Source: Salinarimonas sp046292825
Lineage (GTDB): Bacteria; Pseudomonadota; Alphaproteobacteria; Rhizobiales; Beijerinckiaceae
DNA: 64,000 nucleotides
Assembly (NCBI RefSeq): GCF_046292825.1
Contig: NZ_JBKBQG010000021.1
Coordinates: 17,658 to 81,657, forward strand
Direction of reading: 5' to 3'
Both the position numbers and the translations under genes were made by a program. Below are positions 19,309-27,645 of this stretch, piece by piece. The notes under the pieces are model-generated. The model was not told the origin of the DNA and ran no database searches. It worked only from the letters and a program-made list of their open reading frames with translations. Every line of letters starts with the position of its first letter. The first letter of the stretch is position 1.

Positions 19309-20729
19309 GCGCGCTGGGCAAGCTCCTGCGCACGACCGCCTTCAAGCTGTCGCTGTTCTATCTCGGCTTCTTCGCGCTCTCGCTCGTGGTCGCGCTCGGC
19401 TGGGTCGCGATCTCGGCCGAGCGGCTGATGACGCGTCAGATGACGGATCAGATCGAGGCCGAGATCCGCACGCTCGAGGCCGTCTACCGGCGCGCGGGCC
19501 TGCGCGGCCTCGCCGCGAGCGTCGACCGCCGGGCGCAGGCGCCGGACGCGCCGCTCTACCTGTTCACGACGCCGATCGGCGAGCGCATCACGGGCAACGT
19601 CGTCTGGGTGACGCCGGGCACGCTCGACGAGCCGGGCGAGCGGGAGATCGACTACGCCCGGCTCGGCGACGACGGCGAGACCATGGAGCACCGCGCGCTC
19701 GTGCGCGTCTACGTCCTGCCGGGCGGCTTCCGGCTCCTCGTCGGGCGCGACATGGGCGAGCGCGACCGCCTCGTCGCCATCGTCTGGACGGCGATCGGCT
19801 GGTCGCTCCTCCTCGTGGTGCTGCTCGGCTTCGTCGGCGGCTGGGTCCTGTCGAAGCGCGTCCTCAAGCGCGTCGAGGCGATGGGAGCGACGACGCGGGC
19901 GATCATGGCGGGCGATCTCTCGGGACGCCTCGCCGTCTCGGGCTCGGGCGACGAACTCGATCGGCTCGCCGAGAGCCTCAACGCGATGCTCGACCGCATC
20001 GTCGCCCTGATGGAGGGGATGCGGCAGGTCTCCGACAACATCGCCCACGACCTCAAGAGCCCGCTCGCGCGCCTGCGCGCCAAGGCCGACGAGGCGCTGC
20101 GGACGGCGGACGGCCCCGACGCCCTGCGCGCGGCGCTCGAGGAGACGATCGCCGACACCGACGACCTGATCCGGATCTTCAACGCGCTCCTGATGATCGC
20201 CCGGCTCGAGGCGGGCAGCGCGCCGGAGAGCCTCGATCCGGTCGACGCCGCCGAGATCGCGCGCGGGGTCGGCGAGCTCTACGAGGCGCTCGCGGAGGAG
20301 GCGGGCGTGCGCCTGTCGATCGAGGCCGAGCCGAGCCTGCCGGTGCGCGGCAATCGCGAGCTCCTCGGCCAGGCGCTCGCCAATCTCCTCGAGAACGCGC
20401 TGAAATACGGGGTCGAGCCGGACGGCGCGCGGGAGATCCGGCTCCTCGCCCGCCGCGCGGGCGGCGTCGTGACGCTCGCCGTCGAGGATCGCGGCCCCGG
20501 CATCCCGGAGGCCGAGCGCGGGCGCGTGCTCGAGCGCTTCGTGCGGCTCGAGGACGCGCGCTCGCGGCCGGGCTTCGGGCTCGGCCTCGCCCTCGTCGCG
20601 GCGGTCGCGCACCTGCACGGCGGGAGCCTCGCGCTGGAGGATGCGCGACCGGGCCTGCGCGCGAGCCTGCGCCTGCCCGCGCCGCCGGGTCCCGCGGTCG
20701 GCGAGCCGGCGCTCACCGCACGACGTTGA
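19305..20729 (+). CDS. Sensor histidine kinase of the HtrA-linked two-component system
   Basis: The protein has 474 residues from a GTG that overlaps the regulator stop by 4 bases. Two membrane helices (about 13-36 and 158-182) bracket a periplasmic sensor of about 120 residues. HAMP follows, then the phospho-acceptor box VSDNIAHDLKSPLARLR (H248). The HATPase domain has NLLENALKYG (N-box), EDRGPGIPE (G1) and GFGLGLALVAA (G2). The sensor shows no recognised fold. Its 3' end overlaps the convergent flgE gene by 17 bp. Confidence 0.94.
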   Translation: MSALGKLLRTTAFKLSLFYLGFFALSLVVALGWVAISAERLMTRQMTDQIEAEIRTLEAVYRRAGLRGLAASVDRRAQAPDAPLYLFTTPIGERITGNVVWVTPGTLDEPGEREIDYARLGDDGETMEHRALVRVYVLPGGFRLLVGRDMGERDRLVAIVWTAIGWSLLLVVLLGFVGGWVLSKRVLKRVEAMGATTRAIMAGDLSGRLAVSGSGDELDRLAESLNAMLDRIVALMEGMRQVSDNIAHDLKSPLARLRAKADEALRTADGPDALRAALEETIADTDDLIRIFNALLMIARLEAGSAPESLDPVDAAEIARGVGELYEALAEEAGVRLSIEAEPSLPVRGNRELLGQALANLLENALKYGVEPDGAREIRLLARRAGGVVTLAVEDRGPGIPEAERGRVLERFVRLEDARSRPGFGLGLALVAAVAHLHGGSLALEDARPGLRASLRLPAPPGPAVGEPALTARR

Positions 20730-22047
20730 GCACCTCTCGGATCATGTCCTGAGCCGTCGAGATCACCCGCGTATTGGCGGTGTAGGCCTGCTGGGTGACG
20801 ATCATCTTGGCGAATTCCTCCGAGATGTCGGTGTTGGAGCTCTCGACGCCGCCGGAGGTCAGCGTCGAGCGGGCGAGCGCGACGGAGGGATCGCCCGATT
20901 CGCGCGTCGCCTCGAAGGCGCCGCCATCGACGCGCCGCAGGGCGTTGGGCGCGAAGAAGCCGACGATGGAGATCTCCGCCACCGGGCGCACCTGGCCGTT
21001 CGAATAGGCGATCGAGACGACGCCGTCCTCGGACACGCTGACGCTCTCGTAGCGGCCGACGCCGAACCCGTCCTGCTCGATGAAGGTCGGGATCACCGAG
21101 CCGCCGGTGTCGTTGTTCGTCATGCCCGTGATGTCGAGCGTGATGTCCTGGAAGACGACGTTGTTGATCTCGACCGCGCTCGCGTTCAGCTGCGGGGCGC
21201 TGGAGAGCTGGCCCTGCGCGTTGAAGGTCACCGCGGGGTCGACGCGCCGCCAGGCGTCGAGCGGCGTGCCGGAGCGGGATTCGTAATAGAGCGCCCATTC
21301 GCTCGCCGGCCCCGCCGTCGCCGGCCCGGTGCGCACCCAGCGCAGGTTCATGCTGCCGATCGCGCCGATGCCGTTGTAGACCGTGACGCTGCCGCCCGGC
21401 ACGCTGTTGCGCAGGAAGTCCTCCTCTGCAGCGCCGGCGCCGATGGTGAGGGGCGCCGTCGCGGGAGGGGCGGGCCATTGGATGTCGCCCGAGACGTTGC
21501 CGGGCGTCGTCGGCAGCTGTGCCTGATAGGTGACCTGGGCGGTCGGGCGCGGATCGAGACGGCCGAGCAGCTCCTGCGTGATCTGGATGAAGCCCGAGCC
21601 CTGGTTGGGCATCGGCGCGCCGGTATTGCGGTCGAGCATCGTCCCGCGCAGGGCGTAGCCCGCGCCGTTGACGAGATAGCCGCGCCGGTCGAGCTCGAAA
21701 TCGCCGCGCCGCGTGTAGAGCTCCGGGCCCTGGCGGTTGACGCCCGAGGTCTGGCCCGGCGGCTGGCCGACGACGAAGAAGCCGTTGCCGGAGATCGCGA
21801 CGTTGGTGTCGCGATTGGTCGCCAGGAACTCGCCCGCGAGCGAGTTCGTCGCGCGCGAGAACGACGTCACCGAGCCGGACACCTGCCGCGTCAGCGGCTG
21901 CTGGGGCACGAGGTCGACGAAGCTCGTCTCGACGCGCTTGAAGCCCGGCGTCTGCGAATTGGCGATGTTGCCGGAGATGTTCTGCATCGCGGACGATTGC
22001 GCCCGCAGGCCCGCCACGGCCGTGAGCAAGGACCCGAAGCTACCCAT
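20713..22047 (-). CDS. flgE: Flagellar hook protein FlgE
   Basis: This 444-residue axial flagellar protein has the rod/hook N-terminal motif AVAGLRAQSSAMQNISGNIANSQTPGFKR and the FlgEFG core GNGFFVVG ... LYTRRGDFELDRRGYLVN. The conserved C-terminal coiled segment is SNTDISEEFAKMIVTQQAYTANTRVISTAQDMIREV. It is assembled through the type III export apparatus into the hook. It lacks cleavable signals, as expected. It is divergent from fliG across 279 bp that contain a CtrA box. No other axial genes are in the window, so the rest of the cluster lies elsewhere. Confidence 0.93.
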   Translation of the reverse strand: MGSFGSLLTAVAGLRAQSSAMQNISGNIANSQTPGFKRVETSFVDLVPQQPLTRQVSGSVTSFSRATNSLAGEFLATNRDTNVAISGNGFFVVGQPPGQTSGVNRQGPELYTRRGDFELDRRGYLVNGAGYALRGTMLDRNTGAPMPNQGSGFIQITQELLGRLDPRPTAQVTYQAQLPTTPGNVSGDIQWPAPPATAPLTIGAGAAEEDFLRNSVPGGSVTVYNGIGAIGSMNLRWVRTGPATAGPASEWALYYESRSGTPLDAWRRVDPAVTFNAQGQLSSAPQLNASAVEINNVVFQDITLDITGMTNNDTGGSVIPTFIEQDGFGVGRYESVSVSEDGVVSIAYSNGQVRPVAEISIVGFFAPNALRRVDGGAFEATRESGDPSVALARSTLTSGGVESSNTDISEEFAKMIVTQQAYTANTRVISTAQDMIREVLNVVR

Positions 22048-22241
22048 ACGCTAACTCCCCTCGAGACAGGTCGCGCGGGCCCGTCTCGCCCGCTCTCGGC
22101 AGGGACGGGGCAACGGGCGTGCCAGCCGCGTCGCCGACGCGAAATCCTTCGTCCGCAACGATTCTCGCCGCGAGGGCGCCCGCAGCGCGACGGCAACATC
22201 CGCCGCTTCCTCGGCAAGATCTGCCGGTCGGGCCCGCGCCG

Positions 22242-22257
22242 TTAACGGGGCGTTAAC
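22242..22257 (+). promoter_or_regulatory. Perfect CtrA box upstream of fliG / flgE
   Basis: TTAACGGGGCGTTAAC fits the alphaproteobacterial CtrA consensus TTAA-N7-TTAAC exactly. It lies 70 bp upstream of the fliG start and 195 bp upstream of the divergent flgE start. CtrA controls flagellar class II genes and cell-cycle genes in this class. Confidence 0.7.
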
Positions 22258-22326
22258 CGTGGCCGGTGTCCGATCGCCGCCGACGGGCGCATCCGCACCC
22301 GCACGAATGCGAGACGAAGACCGAAC

Positions 22327-23373
22327 ATGGCAGCCGGCGCCCTTCCCAACGCGACGCAAGGCCTCGAATCGGGGGAGTTCGAGGGGCTGACCGGCCCGCA
22401 GCGCGCCGCGCTCTTCCTGCTTCTCCTCGGCGAGACGCACGGGCGCCCGATCTGGGCGATGCTCGACGAGGAGGAGGTGCGCACCGTCTCGCACGCGATG
22501 GTGCAGCTCGGCACGGTGGACGCCTCGACGGTGGAGCGGCTGATCGTCGACTTCATCCAGCGCCTGTCGAACTCGAGCGTCTCGGGCTCCGTCGAGCGCA
22601 CCGAGCAGCTCCTCATGAAGGTGTTCCCGCCCGACCAGGTGGCGATCATCATGGCGGAGATCTACAACACCTCCGGCAAGCGCATCTGGACGCGCCTGTC
22701 GCAGATCGACGCCGAGATCCTGGCCAATTACCTCCGCTCGGAATATCCGCAGACGGTCGCGGTGATCCTCTCGCGCGTGCGCCCCGACCACGCCGCGCGG
22801 GTGCTGACCATGCTGCCGGACGATTTCGCCCTCGACGTCGTCAACCGCATGCTCAAGCTCGAGGCCGTCCAGAAGGAGGCGCTCCACCACATCGAGGAGA
22901 CGCTGCGGCTCGAATTCGTCGGCGCCGTCGCCCAGACCGCCAAGCGCGACGCCCACGAGGCGATGGCGGAGGTGTTCAACGCCTTCGACCGCCAGACCGA
23001 GACCCGCTTCCTCTCGGCCCTCGACGACCTCAACCGCGAGGCGGCCAAGCGCATCCGCCAGCTGATGTTCACCTTCGAGGACCTGACGAAGCTCGATCCG
23101 GGCTCGGCCCAGACGCTGATCCGTCAGGTCGACCGCAACGTGCTCTGCAAGGCGCTCAAGGGCGCGCCCGAGCCGGTGCGGACCTTCTTCCTGTCGAACA
23201 TGTCGAGCCGCGCCGCCAAGAACCTCAACGAGGAAATGCAGTCGCTCGGTCCGATCCGCATCAAGGACGTGGACGAGGCCCAGCTCGCCATGGTCAACCT
23301 CGCCAAGGAGCTCGCCGACAAGGGCGAGATCATGATTTCGAAGAACCGCGCCGAGGAAGAGCTGATCTATTGA
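22327..23373 (+). CDS. fliG: Flagellar motor switch protein FliG
   Basis: This 348-residue protein has the three FliG domains. The N-terminal domain includes LTGPQRAALFLLLLGE. The middle domain contains LRSEYPQTVAVILSRVRPDHAARVL (the EHPQ motif appears as EYPQ). The C-terminal torque helix region has LMFTFEDLTKLDP with the charged residues that face the stator. It builds the C-ring rotor and sets rotation direction. An ATG at 22327 follows CGAAGACC, a weak site. A CtrA box lies upstream. Its 3' end overlaps the convergent PAP2 gene by 44 bp. Confidence 0.92.
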   Translation: MAAGALPNATQGLESGEFEGLTGPQRAALFLLLLGETHGRPIWAMLDEEEVRTVSHAMVQLGTVDASTVERLIVDFIQRLSNSSVSGSVERTEQLLMKVFPPDQVAIIMAEIYNTSGKRIWTRLSQIDAEILANYLRSEYPQTVAVILSRVRPDHAARVLTMLPDDFALDVVNRMLKLEAVQKEALHHIEETLRLEFVGAVAQTAKRDAHEAMAEVFNAFDRQTETRFLSALDDLNREAAKRIRQLMFTFEDLTKLDPGSAQTLIRQVDRNVLCKALKGAPEPVRTFFLSNMSSRAAKNLNEEMQSLGPIRIKDVDEAQLAMVNLAKELADKGEIMISKNRAEEELIY

Positions 23374-24100
23374 CGATCGGCCGTCGCTCGACCGCGCGCA
23401 GGATCTGCAGGCGCAGCATCGCGTGCGAGGCGAGGAGCGCGAAGGCGGCGCCGAGCGTCCAGCCGCCCAGCACGTCCGTCGGCCAGTGGACGCCGAGATA
23501 GACCCGGCTCACGCCGACGAGCAGCGTCACCGCGATCCCGAGCCCGATCACGTAGACCCGCAGCCGCCGCCGCGTCAGCACGCGCGCGAGGAGCGCCGCC
23601 AGCGTGAGGTAGACCACCGCCGACATCATCGAGTGGCCCGACGGAAAGCTCGCCGTGTAGACGCGTGCGCCATAGGGCACGAGCTCGGGGCGCGGGCGGT
23701 CGTAGCCGAGCTTGAGGAGCGTCGACAGGATGATCCCGGTCGCGATCGCGATCCCCACCGCGAGCGCGGCGCGCGGGCGGCGCGCGATCGCGAGGAAGCC
23801 GATCGCGGCGAGGGTCACCATGGTGAGCACGGCGGTGCCGCCGAGCGCGGTGAGATCGCGCATCACCTCCTCGAGCCATGGCGGCCCGAGCGGATCGGCC
23901 GGCTGCAGAGGGTCGCGCAGGAGGAGCATGAAGGCGGTGTCGAACGCCCCCGTCGACCCCGCCTGCACCCGCCCGGCCACGAGCAGGAACACCCACAGCC
24001 CCCCGGCCGCGACGGCCATCGCGAGGAGCGTGCCGCGATTCTCGTGGAAGGCGGGAAGAAGGCGGTTCTCGGCTCGGTGAGGGGGGATCTCGTGCTTCAT
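23330..24100 (-). CDS. PAP2-family membrane phosphatase
   Basis: This 256-residue protein has about six membrane helices and the three PAP2 phosphatase motifs: KLGYDRPRP, SFPSGHSM and SRVYLGVHWPTDV. Members remove phosphate from undecaprenyl pyrophosphate, phosphatidylglycerophosphate or lipid A at the periplasmic face. The exact substrate is not clear. Start 24100 (MKHEIPPH) was chosen over an ATG at 24163 because it fits the family N-terminus. The last 44 bp run into fliG on the opposite strand. Confidence 0.88.
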   Translation of the reverse strand: MKHEIPPHRAENRLLPAFHENRGTLLAMAVAAGGLWVFLLVAGRVQAGSTGAFDTAFMLLLRDPLQPADPLGPPWLEEVMRDLTALGGTAVLTMVTLAAIGFLAIARRPRAALAVGIAIATGIILSTLLKLGYDRPRPELVPYGARVYTASFPSGHSMMSAVVYLTLAALLARVLTRRRLRVYVIGLGIAVTLLVGVSRVYLGVHWPTDVLGGWTLGAAFALLASHAMLRLQILRAVERRPIVNRSALPRRGSSKS

Positions 24101-24253
24101 CGTCTCGCGGCGCGGTGGGACTGTCCGTCGGTGAACGTGCACCGCGACGCGATCGATCCGCAAGCGGGACGCGCGAGAACCCCTCTCCCCGAGCGTGCGA
24201 CCGCAAAGGCGCTCCCTCTCCTTCCCCTGGGAGCTTGAAACCTTACCCCGCCC

Positions 24254-24430
24254 GTCATTCCGGGGCGCGAAGCGAGCCCGGAACCCAGAACCCCGACGTT
24301 GGCTCGAGCGCGCATGCGCGCTCGCTCCGCAACCCGAGACAACGGATACCTCGAAGGACGCAGCCTACAGGCTGCTCATCAGAGGTCGGGAGTCTGGATT
24401 CCGGGCTCGCTTCGCGCCCCGGAATGACGG
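24254..24430. repeat. Family A cloverleaf repeat, copy 3 (forward orientation)
   Basis: The outer arms GTCATTCCGGGGCGCGAAGC and GCTTCGCGCCCCGGAATGAC pair perfectly. The internal GAGCGCGCATGCGCGCTC and GCAGCCTACAGGCTGC elements follow in the opposite order to copies 1 and 2. The tail CGTGGAGGTTCTAGAAGA after the right arm is shared with copy 4. It fills most of the 468-bp gap between the PAP2 and phasin genes (24101-24568), which otherwise holds only the phasin terminator. Confidence 0.85.
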
Positions 24431-24493
24431 CGTGGAGGTTCTAGAAGAGAGATTTTCAAACTCAAAGGGGAAGGAGAGACCCGCCGAAACGCG

Positions 24494-24521
24494 AAAAGCG
24501 CCCGGTTCTCACCGAGCGCTT
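24494..24521 (-). terminator. Rho-independent terminator of the phasin gene
   Basis: On the minus strand AAGCGCTCGGT (24521-24511), loop GAGA, then ACCGGGCGCTT (24506-24496) and TT form a strong stem (one mismatch) ending in TTTT. It lies 48 bp beyond the phasin stop. Confidence 0.7.
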
Positions 24522-24568
24522 CGCGACAGGCGCAGACCCGACCGGGCCTGGCCTCACCGGACCTCGCC

Positions 24569-24904
24569 TCACTTGGCGAGGGGCTTCGCCATCATCGACT
24601 CGACGGGCTTCATCGCGTCCTTGACGAGGGAGGCGTAGAGCTCGCCCATCTTGGTGGCCTGCGCCACGAAGCCCTCGTAGGCCGACTTCACGTAGTCGGT
24701 CTGGATCTCGATCGCCTTGTCGAGCGTCTTGGCGCCGACGAGCTTCTCGAGGGTGGCGGTGGAGTGCTCGAAGGACTTCTTCGCGTAGTCCGCGGTCTCG
24801 ACCGCGATCTGCTGGGCGCTCATGGAGACGGCACCGAACGCCTTCATCGTGGCGTCCATGTTCTCCTTGCCGAGCTTCTGGAAATCGTCGAACTGGTTCA
24901 TCAT
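24569..24904 (-). CDS. Phasin family protein
   Basis: This 111-residue, almost entirely helical protein carries a phasin_2-type pattern: FQKLGKENMDATMKAFGAVSMSAQQIAVETADYAKKSFE, then LVGAKTLDKAIEIQTDYVKSAYEGFVAQATKMGELY. Phasins coat polyhydroxyalkanoate granules and control their size. ATGATG at 24904 follows GGAGGGAAG. It has its own TTGACA/CATAAT promoter with paired operator motifs (25001-25049) and its own terminator, as expected for a strongly expressed single gene. No PHA synthase gene is nearby. Confidence 0.92.
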   Translation of the reverse strand: MMNQFDDFQKLGKENMDATMKAFGAVSMSAQQIAVETADYAKKSFEHSTATLEKLVGAKTLDKAIEIQTDYVKSAYEGFVAQATKMGELYASLVKDAMKPVESMMAKPLAK

Positions 24905-25000
24905 GGTGCTTCCCTCCGACGCTGCCGCGCCGCTTGACTTCGTGGTATGGCTCGGACCGCGTCGCATCCGCCGACCCGATCCCTCGCTCTCGACGCCCTT

Positions 25001-25049
25001 ATTATGTGCACTGCAACATGCGTGTCAAGCTTTATGTTGCACCGCACAA
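25001..25049 (-). promoter_or_regulatory. Phasin promoter with two TGC-N3-GCA operator motifs
   Basis: On the minus strand TTGACA (25028-25023), a 16-bp spacer and CATAAT (25006-25001) form the best sigma-70-like promoter in the window. The spacer and -10 overlap ATGTTGCAGTGCACA (read on the minus strand). A second copy, ATGTTGCACCGCACA, lies on the plus strand at 25034-25048. Both contain TGC-N3-GCA, like the core bound by PhaR repressors of PHA granule genes. Confidence 0.65.
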
Positions 25050-25075
25050 AGTCCGGACGATTCCCGATCAGCCCC

Positions 25076-25091
25076 TTAACCGCTCCGTAAC
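25076..25091 (+). promoter_or_regulatory. Near-consensus CtrA box upstream of D,D-carboxypeptidase gene
   Basis: TTAACCGCTCCGTAAC differs from TTAA-N7-TTAAC by one base (GTAAC). It lies 96 bp before the carboxypeptidase start. Confidence 0.4.
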
Positions 25092-25186
25092 CTCGGCGGG
25101 CTCAACATGCCGGGCGTGGCGCTGATGCAACGCGCCTGGGGGCGGGCTGACTTTCGAAACGACCGGAAGACACGGGGACGGTCCAA

Positions 25187-26803
25187 ATGTTCGAGTATCG
25201 CGTAGCGGCCCGTGGGCGCGGGCCTCTGTCCGCGCTTGCGGTGATCCTTTGCGGCCTCCTGGCCGCGACGATCGGAGCGGGGCCGGCGAGCGCCTACAAT
25301 CCGCCTTTCGCCGCCCTGGTGGTGGACGTCAAGACCGGCCAGGTGCTGCACGAGGAGAACGCGGACGCCCGGCGCTTCCCCGCCTCGCTCACCAAGGTGA
25401 TGACCCTCTACATGCTGTTCGAGCAGCTCGAAGCCGGGCGCCTGCGGCTCGATTCGCCCTTGCGCGTCTCCGCCCGCGCCGCCGCCGAGCCGCCCTCGAA
25501 GCTCGGCGTGCGCGCGGGCTCGACGATCTCCGTCGAGAACGCCATCCTCGCGCTCGTCACCCGCTCGGCGAACGACGTCGCGGCCGTGATCGCGGAGAAT
25601 GTCGGCGGCAGCGTCGACGAGTTCGCCCGGCTGATGACGCGGCGGGCGCGCGAGCTCGGCATGGCGAACACGACCTTCCGCAACGCCTCGGGCCTGCCCA
25701 ACGCCCAGCAGGTGACGACCGCGCGCGATCTCGCCCGTCTCGCGATCGCCCTGCAGGATCGCTTCCCCCAATATTATCACTATTTCCAACGCCGCTCGTT
25801 CAACTACAACGGCGCCACGATCGGCAACCACAACCGCCTTCTCGGCCGCGTCACGGGCGTCGACGGCATCAAGACGGGCTTCATCCGCGCCTCGGGCTTC
25901 AATCTGATGACGAACGCCCAGCACAATGGGCGCCACATCGTCACGATCGTGCTCGGCGGCCGCTCGGGCGCGCATCGCGACCAGATCGTGCAGCGCCTCG
26001 TCGAGCGGCACCTGCCGCGCGCCTATGCCGGGGCGCGGCGCACGCCGCTGATCGGGCGCCCGTCGGGGGCGACCACGCCGATGGTCGCCATGGCCGCGCC
26101 CGTTCCGCCCGCGCCGCCGGCCCGCCCGGCCGATCTCGGTCCGCGCCCCGTGGCGACGGCGCCGCTCGATCTCGCCGGCATGCGGCCGGCGGTGGCGAGC
26201 GCGCCGGACGCGAACACCGTCACGCCGGGCTCGCTGCGCGCGGCGCCCGCTTCGGCGCCCGCCTCGGCCTCCGCCTTCGCCGCGGTGTCGCCCGCGCTCG
26301 ACGTGCCGCTGCCGCCCGCGCCGATCCCGGACGTGCAGCAGACGGCCGCGCTCGTGCAGCCGGAGCCGGCCCGCCCCGTCGCCGCGACGCCGACCCCGAT
26401 CCCGCCCTCGCCGATCCGCGAGCTCGCGCTCGAAGTCACCGCCGCGCCCAGCGAGGATCCCGAGCCGGTCATCGAGACGCTCGCCGTCGCGGCGCTTTCG
26501 ACCGACATCCCGCTCGAGATCGACGTCGAGGCGGAGGGCGTCGCGGAAGGCTCGGTGTCGCCCTGGGTCATCCAGATCGCGGCGGTGCCCTCCGAGGACG
26601 CGGCCTTCGACATGCTGCAGCGGGCGCAATCGCGCGTCGGGCGCATCCTGATCAACGCGGTGCCCTTCACCGAGGAGGTGCAGACGCGGGGCGCGACGCT
26701 CTATCGGGCGCGCTTCTCGGGCTTCGACGAGGCGGGCGACGCCCGCGACGCCTGCGAGAAGCTGAAGAGCGAAGGCTTCGACTGCTTCGCCGTGCGCAGC
26801 TGA
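25187..26803 (+). CDS. D-alanyl-D-alanine carboxypeptidase with C-terminal SPOR domain
   Basis: This 538-residue penicillin-binding protein has a signal peptide (cleavage after PASA, about residue 36). The serine peptidase S11 motifs are SLTK (67-70), SAN (127-129) and KTG (229-231). A long Ala/Pro-rich linker (about 290-450) follows, and then a SPOR domain (about 455-535, starting PWVIQIAAVPSEDAAFDML) that binds denuded septal glycan. It trims the terminal D-Ala of muropeptides, and the SPOR domain should bring it to the division site. A near-CtrA box upstream fits cell-cycle control. Confidence 0.93.
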   Translation: MFEYRVAARGRGPLSALAVILCGLLAATIGAGPASAYNPPFAALVVDVKTGQVLHEENADARRFPASLTKVMTLYMLFEQLEAGRLRLDSPLRVSARAAAEPPSKLGVRAGSTISVENAILALVTRSANDVAAVIAENVGGSVDEFARLMTRRARELGMANTTFRNASGLPNAQQVTTARDLARLAIALQDRFPQYYHYFQRRSFNYNGATIGNHNRLLGRVTGVDGIKTGFIRASGFNLMTNAQHNGRHIVTIVLGGRSGAHRDQIVQRLVERHLPRAYAGARRTPLIGRPSGATTPMVAMAAPVPPAPPARPADLGPRPVATAPLDLAGMRPAVASAPDANTVTPGSLRAAPASAPASASAFAAVSPALDVPLPPAPIPDVQQTAALVQPEPARPVAATPTPIPPSPIRELALEVTAAPSEDPEPVIETLAVAALSTDIPLEIDVEAEGVAEGSVSPWVIQIAAVPSEDAAFDMLQRAQSRVGRILINAVPFTEEVQTRGATLYRARFSGFDEAGDARDACEKLKSEGFDCFAVRS

Positions 26804-26924
26804 GGCCCTTCGCCCCTTGGCGCACTCGTCCTCTTCCAAAGAACGCCATCGGCGGACGCTCGCGCCCGCCGCTCGTCGAACCGACCCGGTCGAGCCGTAT
26901 CCTCGATCGATCGCGCGTGGAGTA

Positions 26925-27638
26925 TCAGCGATGTCGGCTCAGAAGAACGTCCTTGGCCTCGTTGACGCGGGCCGCGAGATAGGTCGATCCCCCCTGGTCG
27001 GGGTGCAGCTTCTTCATCAGGAGCCGGTGCGCGCGCCGGACGTCGTCGGCGGACGCGCCCGGCTCAAGCCCCAGGATCTGGTGGGCCTCCTCTTCCGTCA
27101 TCGCGCCGCCCTTCGTCTCTCGGCGCGTCCCCGCGTCTGCGTCTCCCTGCGCGTGCTGACGCCATCCGGCAAACCGGCGGTCGAAATACGCCTCTAGCAG
27201 GCGCACCCCTTCGGGGTCGGCGCCGCGGCAGGCCTCGTAGAGATCCTTGAGGGCCTTCTCGTCGAGATCGGCGAGCCGCCGCCCGGCATAGGCGCCCGCG
27301 AGCACCGTGCCCGCGAGCTCGCCCGTGTCGTGGGAGAGCTCCATCTCGATCATCGCGGAGCGCACGCGCGAGACCTGCCCCGGCGATTTCGCGCCGCCGA
27401 AGCCGGGGATGCGCGCGAAGGGCGTCGACCAGCCGAGCAGCCAGGCGCCGGCGCAGCCGAGGAGGAGCGCCATGTCGATGCGCCCGCGCACCGCGAGGAG
27501 CGCCGCGAGGCCGATCAGCGCGAAGCCGCCGACGCGCTTGACGAGCTTGGCGACGTCGGCCGGGTTGGCGCGCTGGAAGGCGCGCATCAGCCACCAGAAG
27601 GCGAAAACCGCCGCGATCCCGTAGAGAAGCGAAACCAT
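26925..27638 (-). CDS. Membrane-anchored J-domain protein
   Basis: This 237-residue protein has N-terminal hydrophobic helices (about 1-20 and 36-70) and a C-terminal J domain (about 180-237). The HPD motif lies in MKKLHPDQGGSTYLAARVNEAKDVL. The layout is DjlA/TIM14-like: it would stimulate DnaK at the membrane. The middle part (RVRSAMIEMELSHDTGELAGTVL) is a conserved segment of rhizobial J proteins. It starts 8 bp after the VWA gene, with the ribosome site inside that gene's end. Confidence 0.87.
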   Translation of the reverse strand: MVSLLYGIAAVFAFWWLMRAFQRANPADVAKLVKRVGGFALIGLAALLAVRGRIDMALLLGCAGAWLLGWSTPFARIPGFGGAKSPGQVSRVRSAMIEMELSHDTGELAGTVLAGAYAGRRLADLDEKALKDLYEACRGADPEGVRLLEAYFDRRFAGWRQHAQGDADAGTRRETKGGAMTEEEAHQILGLEPGASADDVRRAHRLLMKKLHPDQGGSTYLAARVNEAKDVLLSRHR

Positions 27639-27645
27639 CCGCCGA

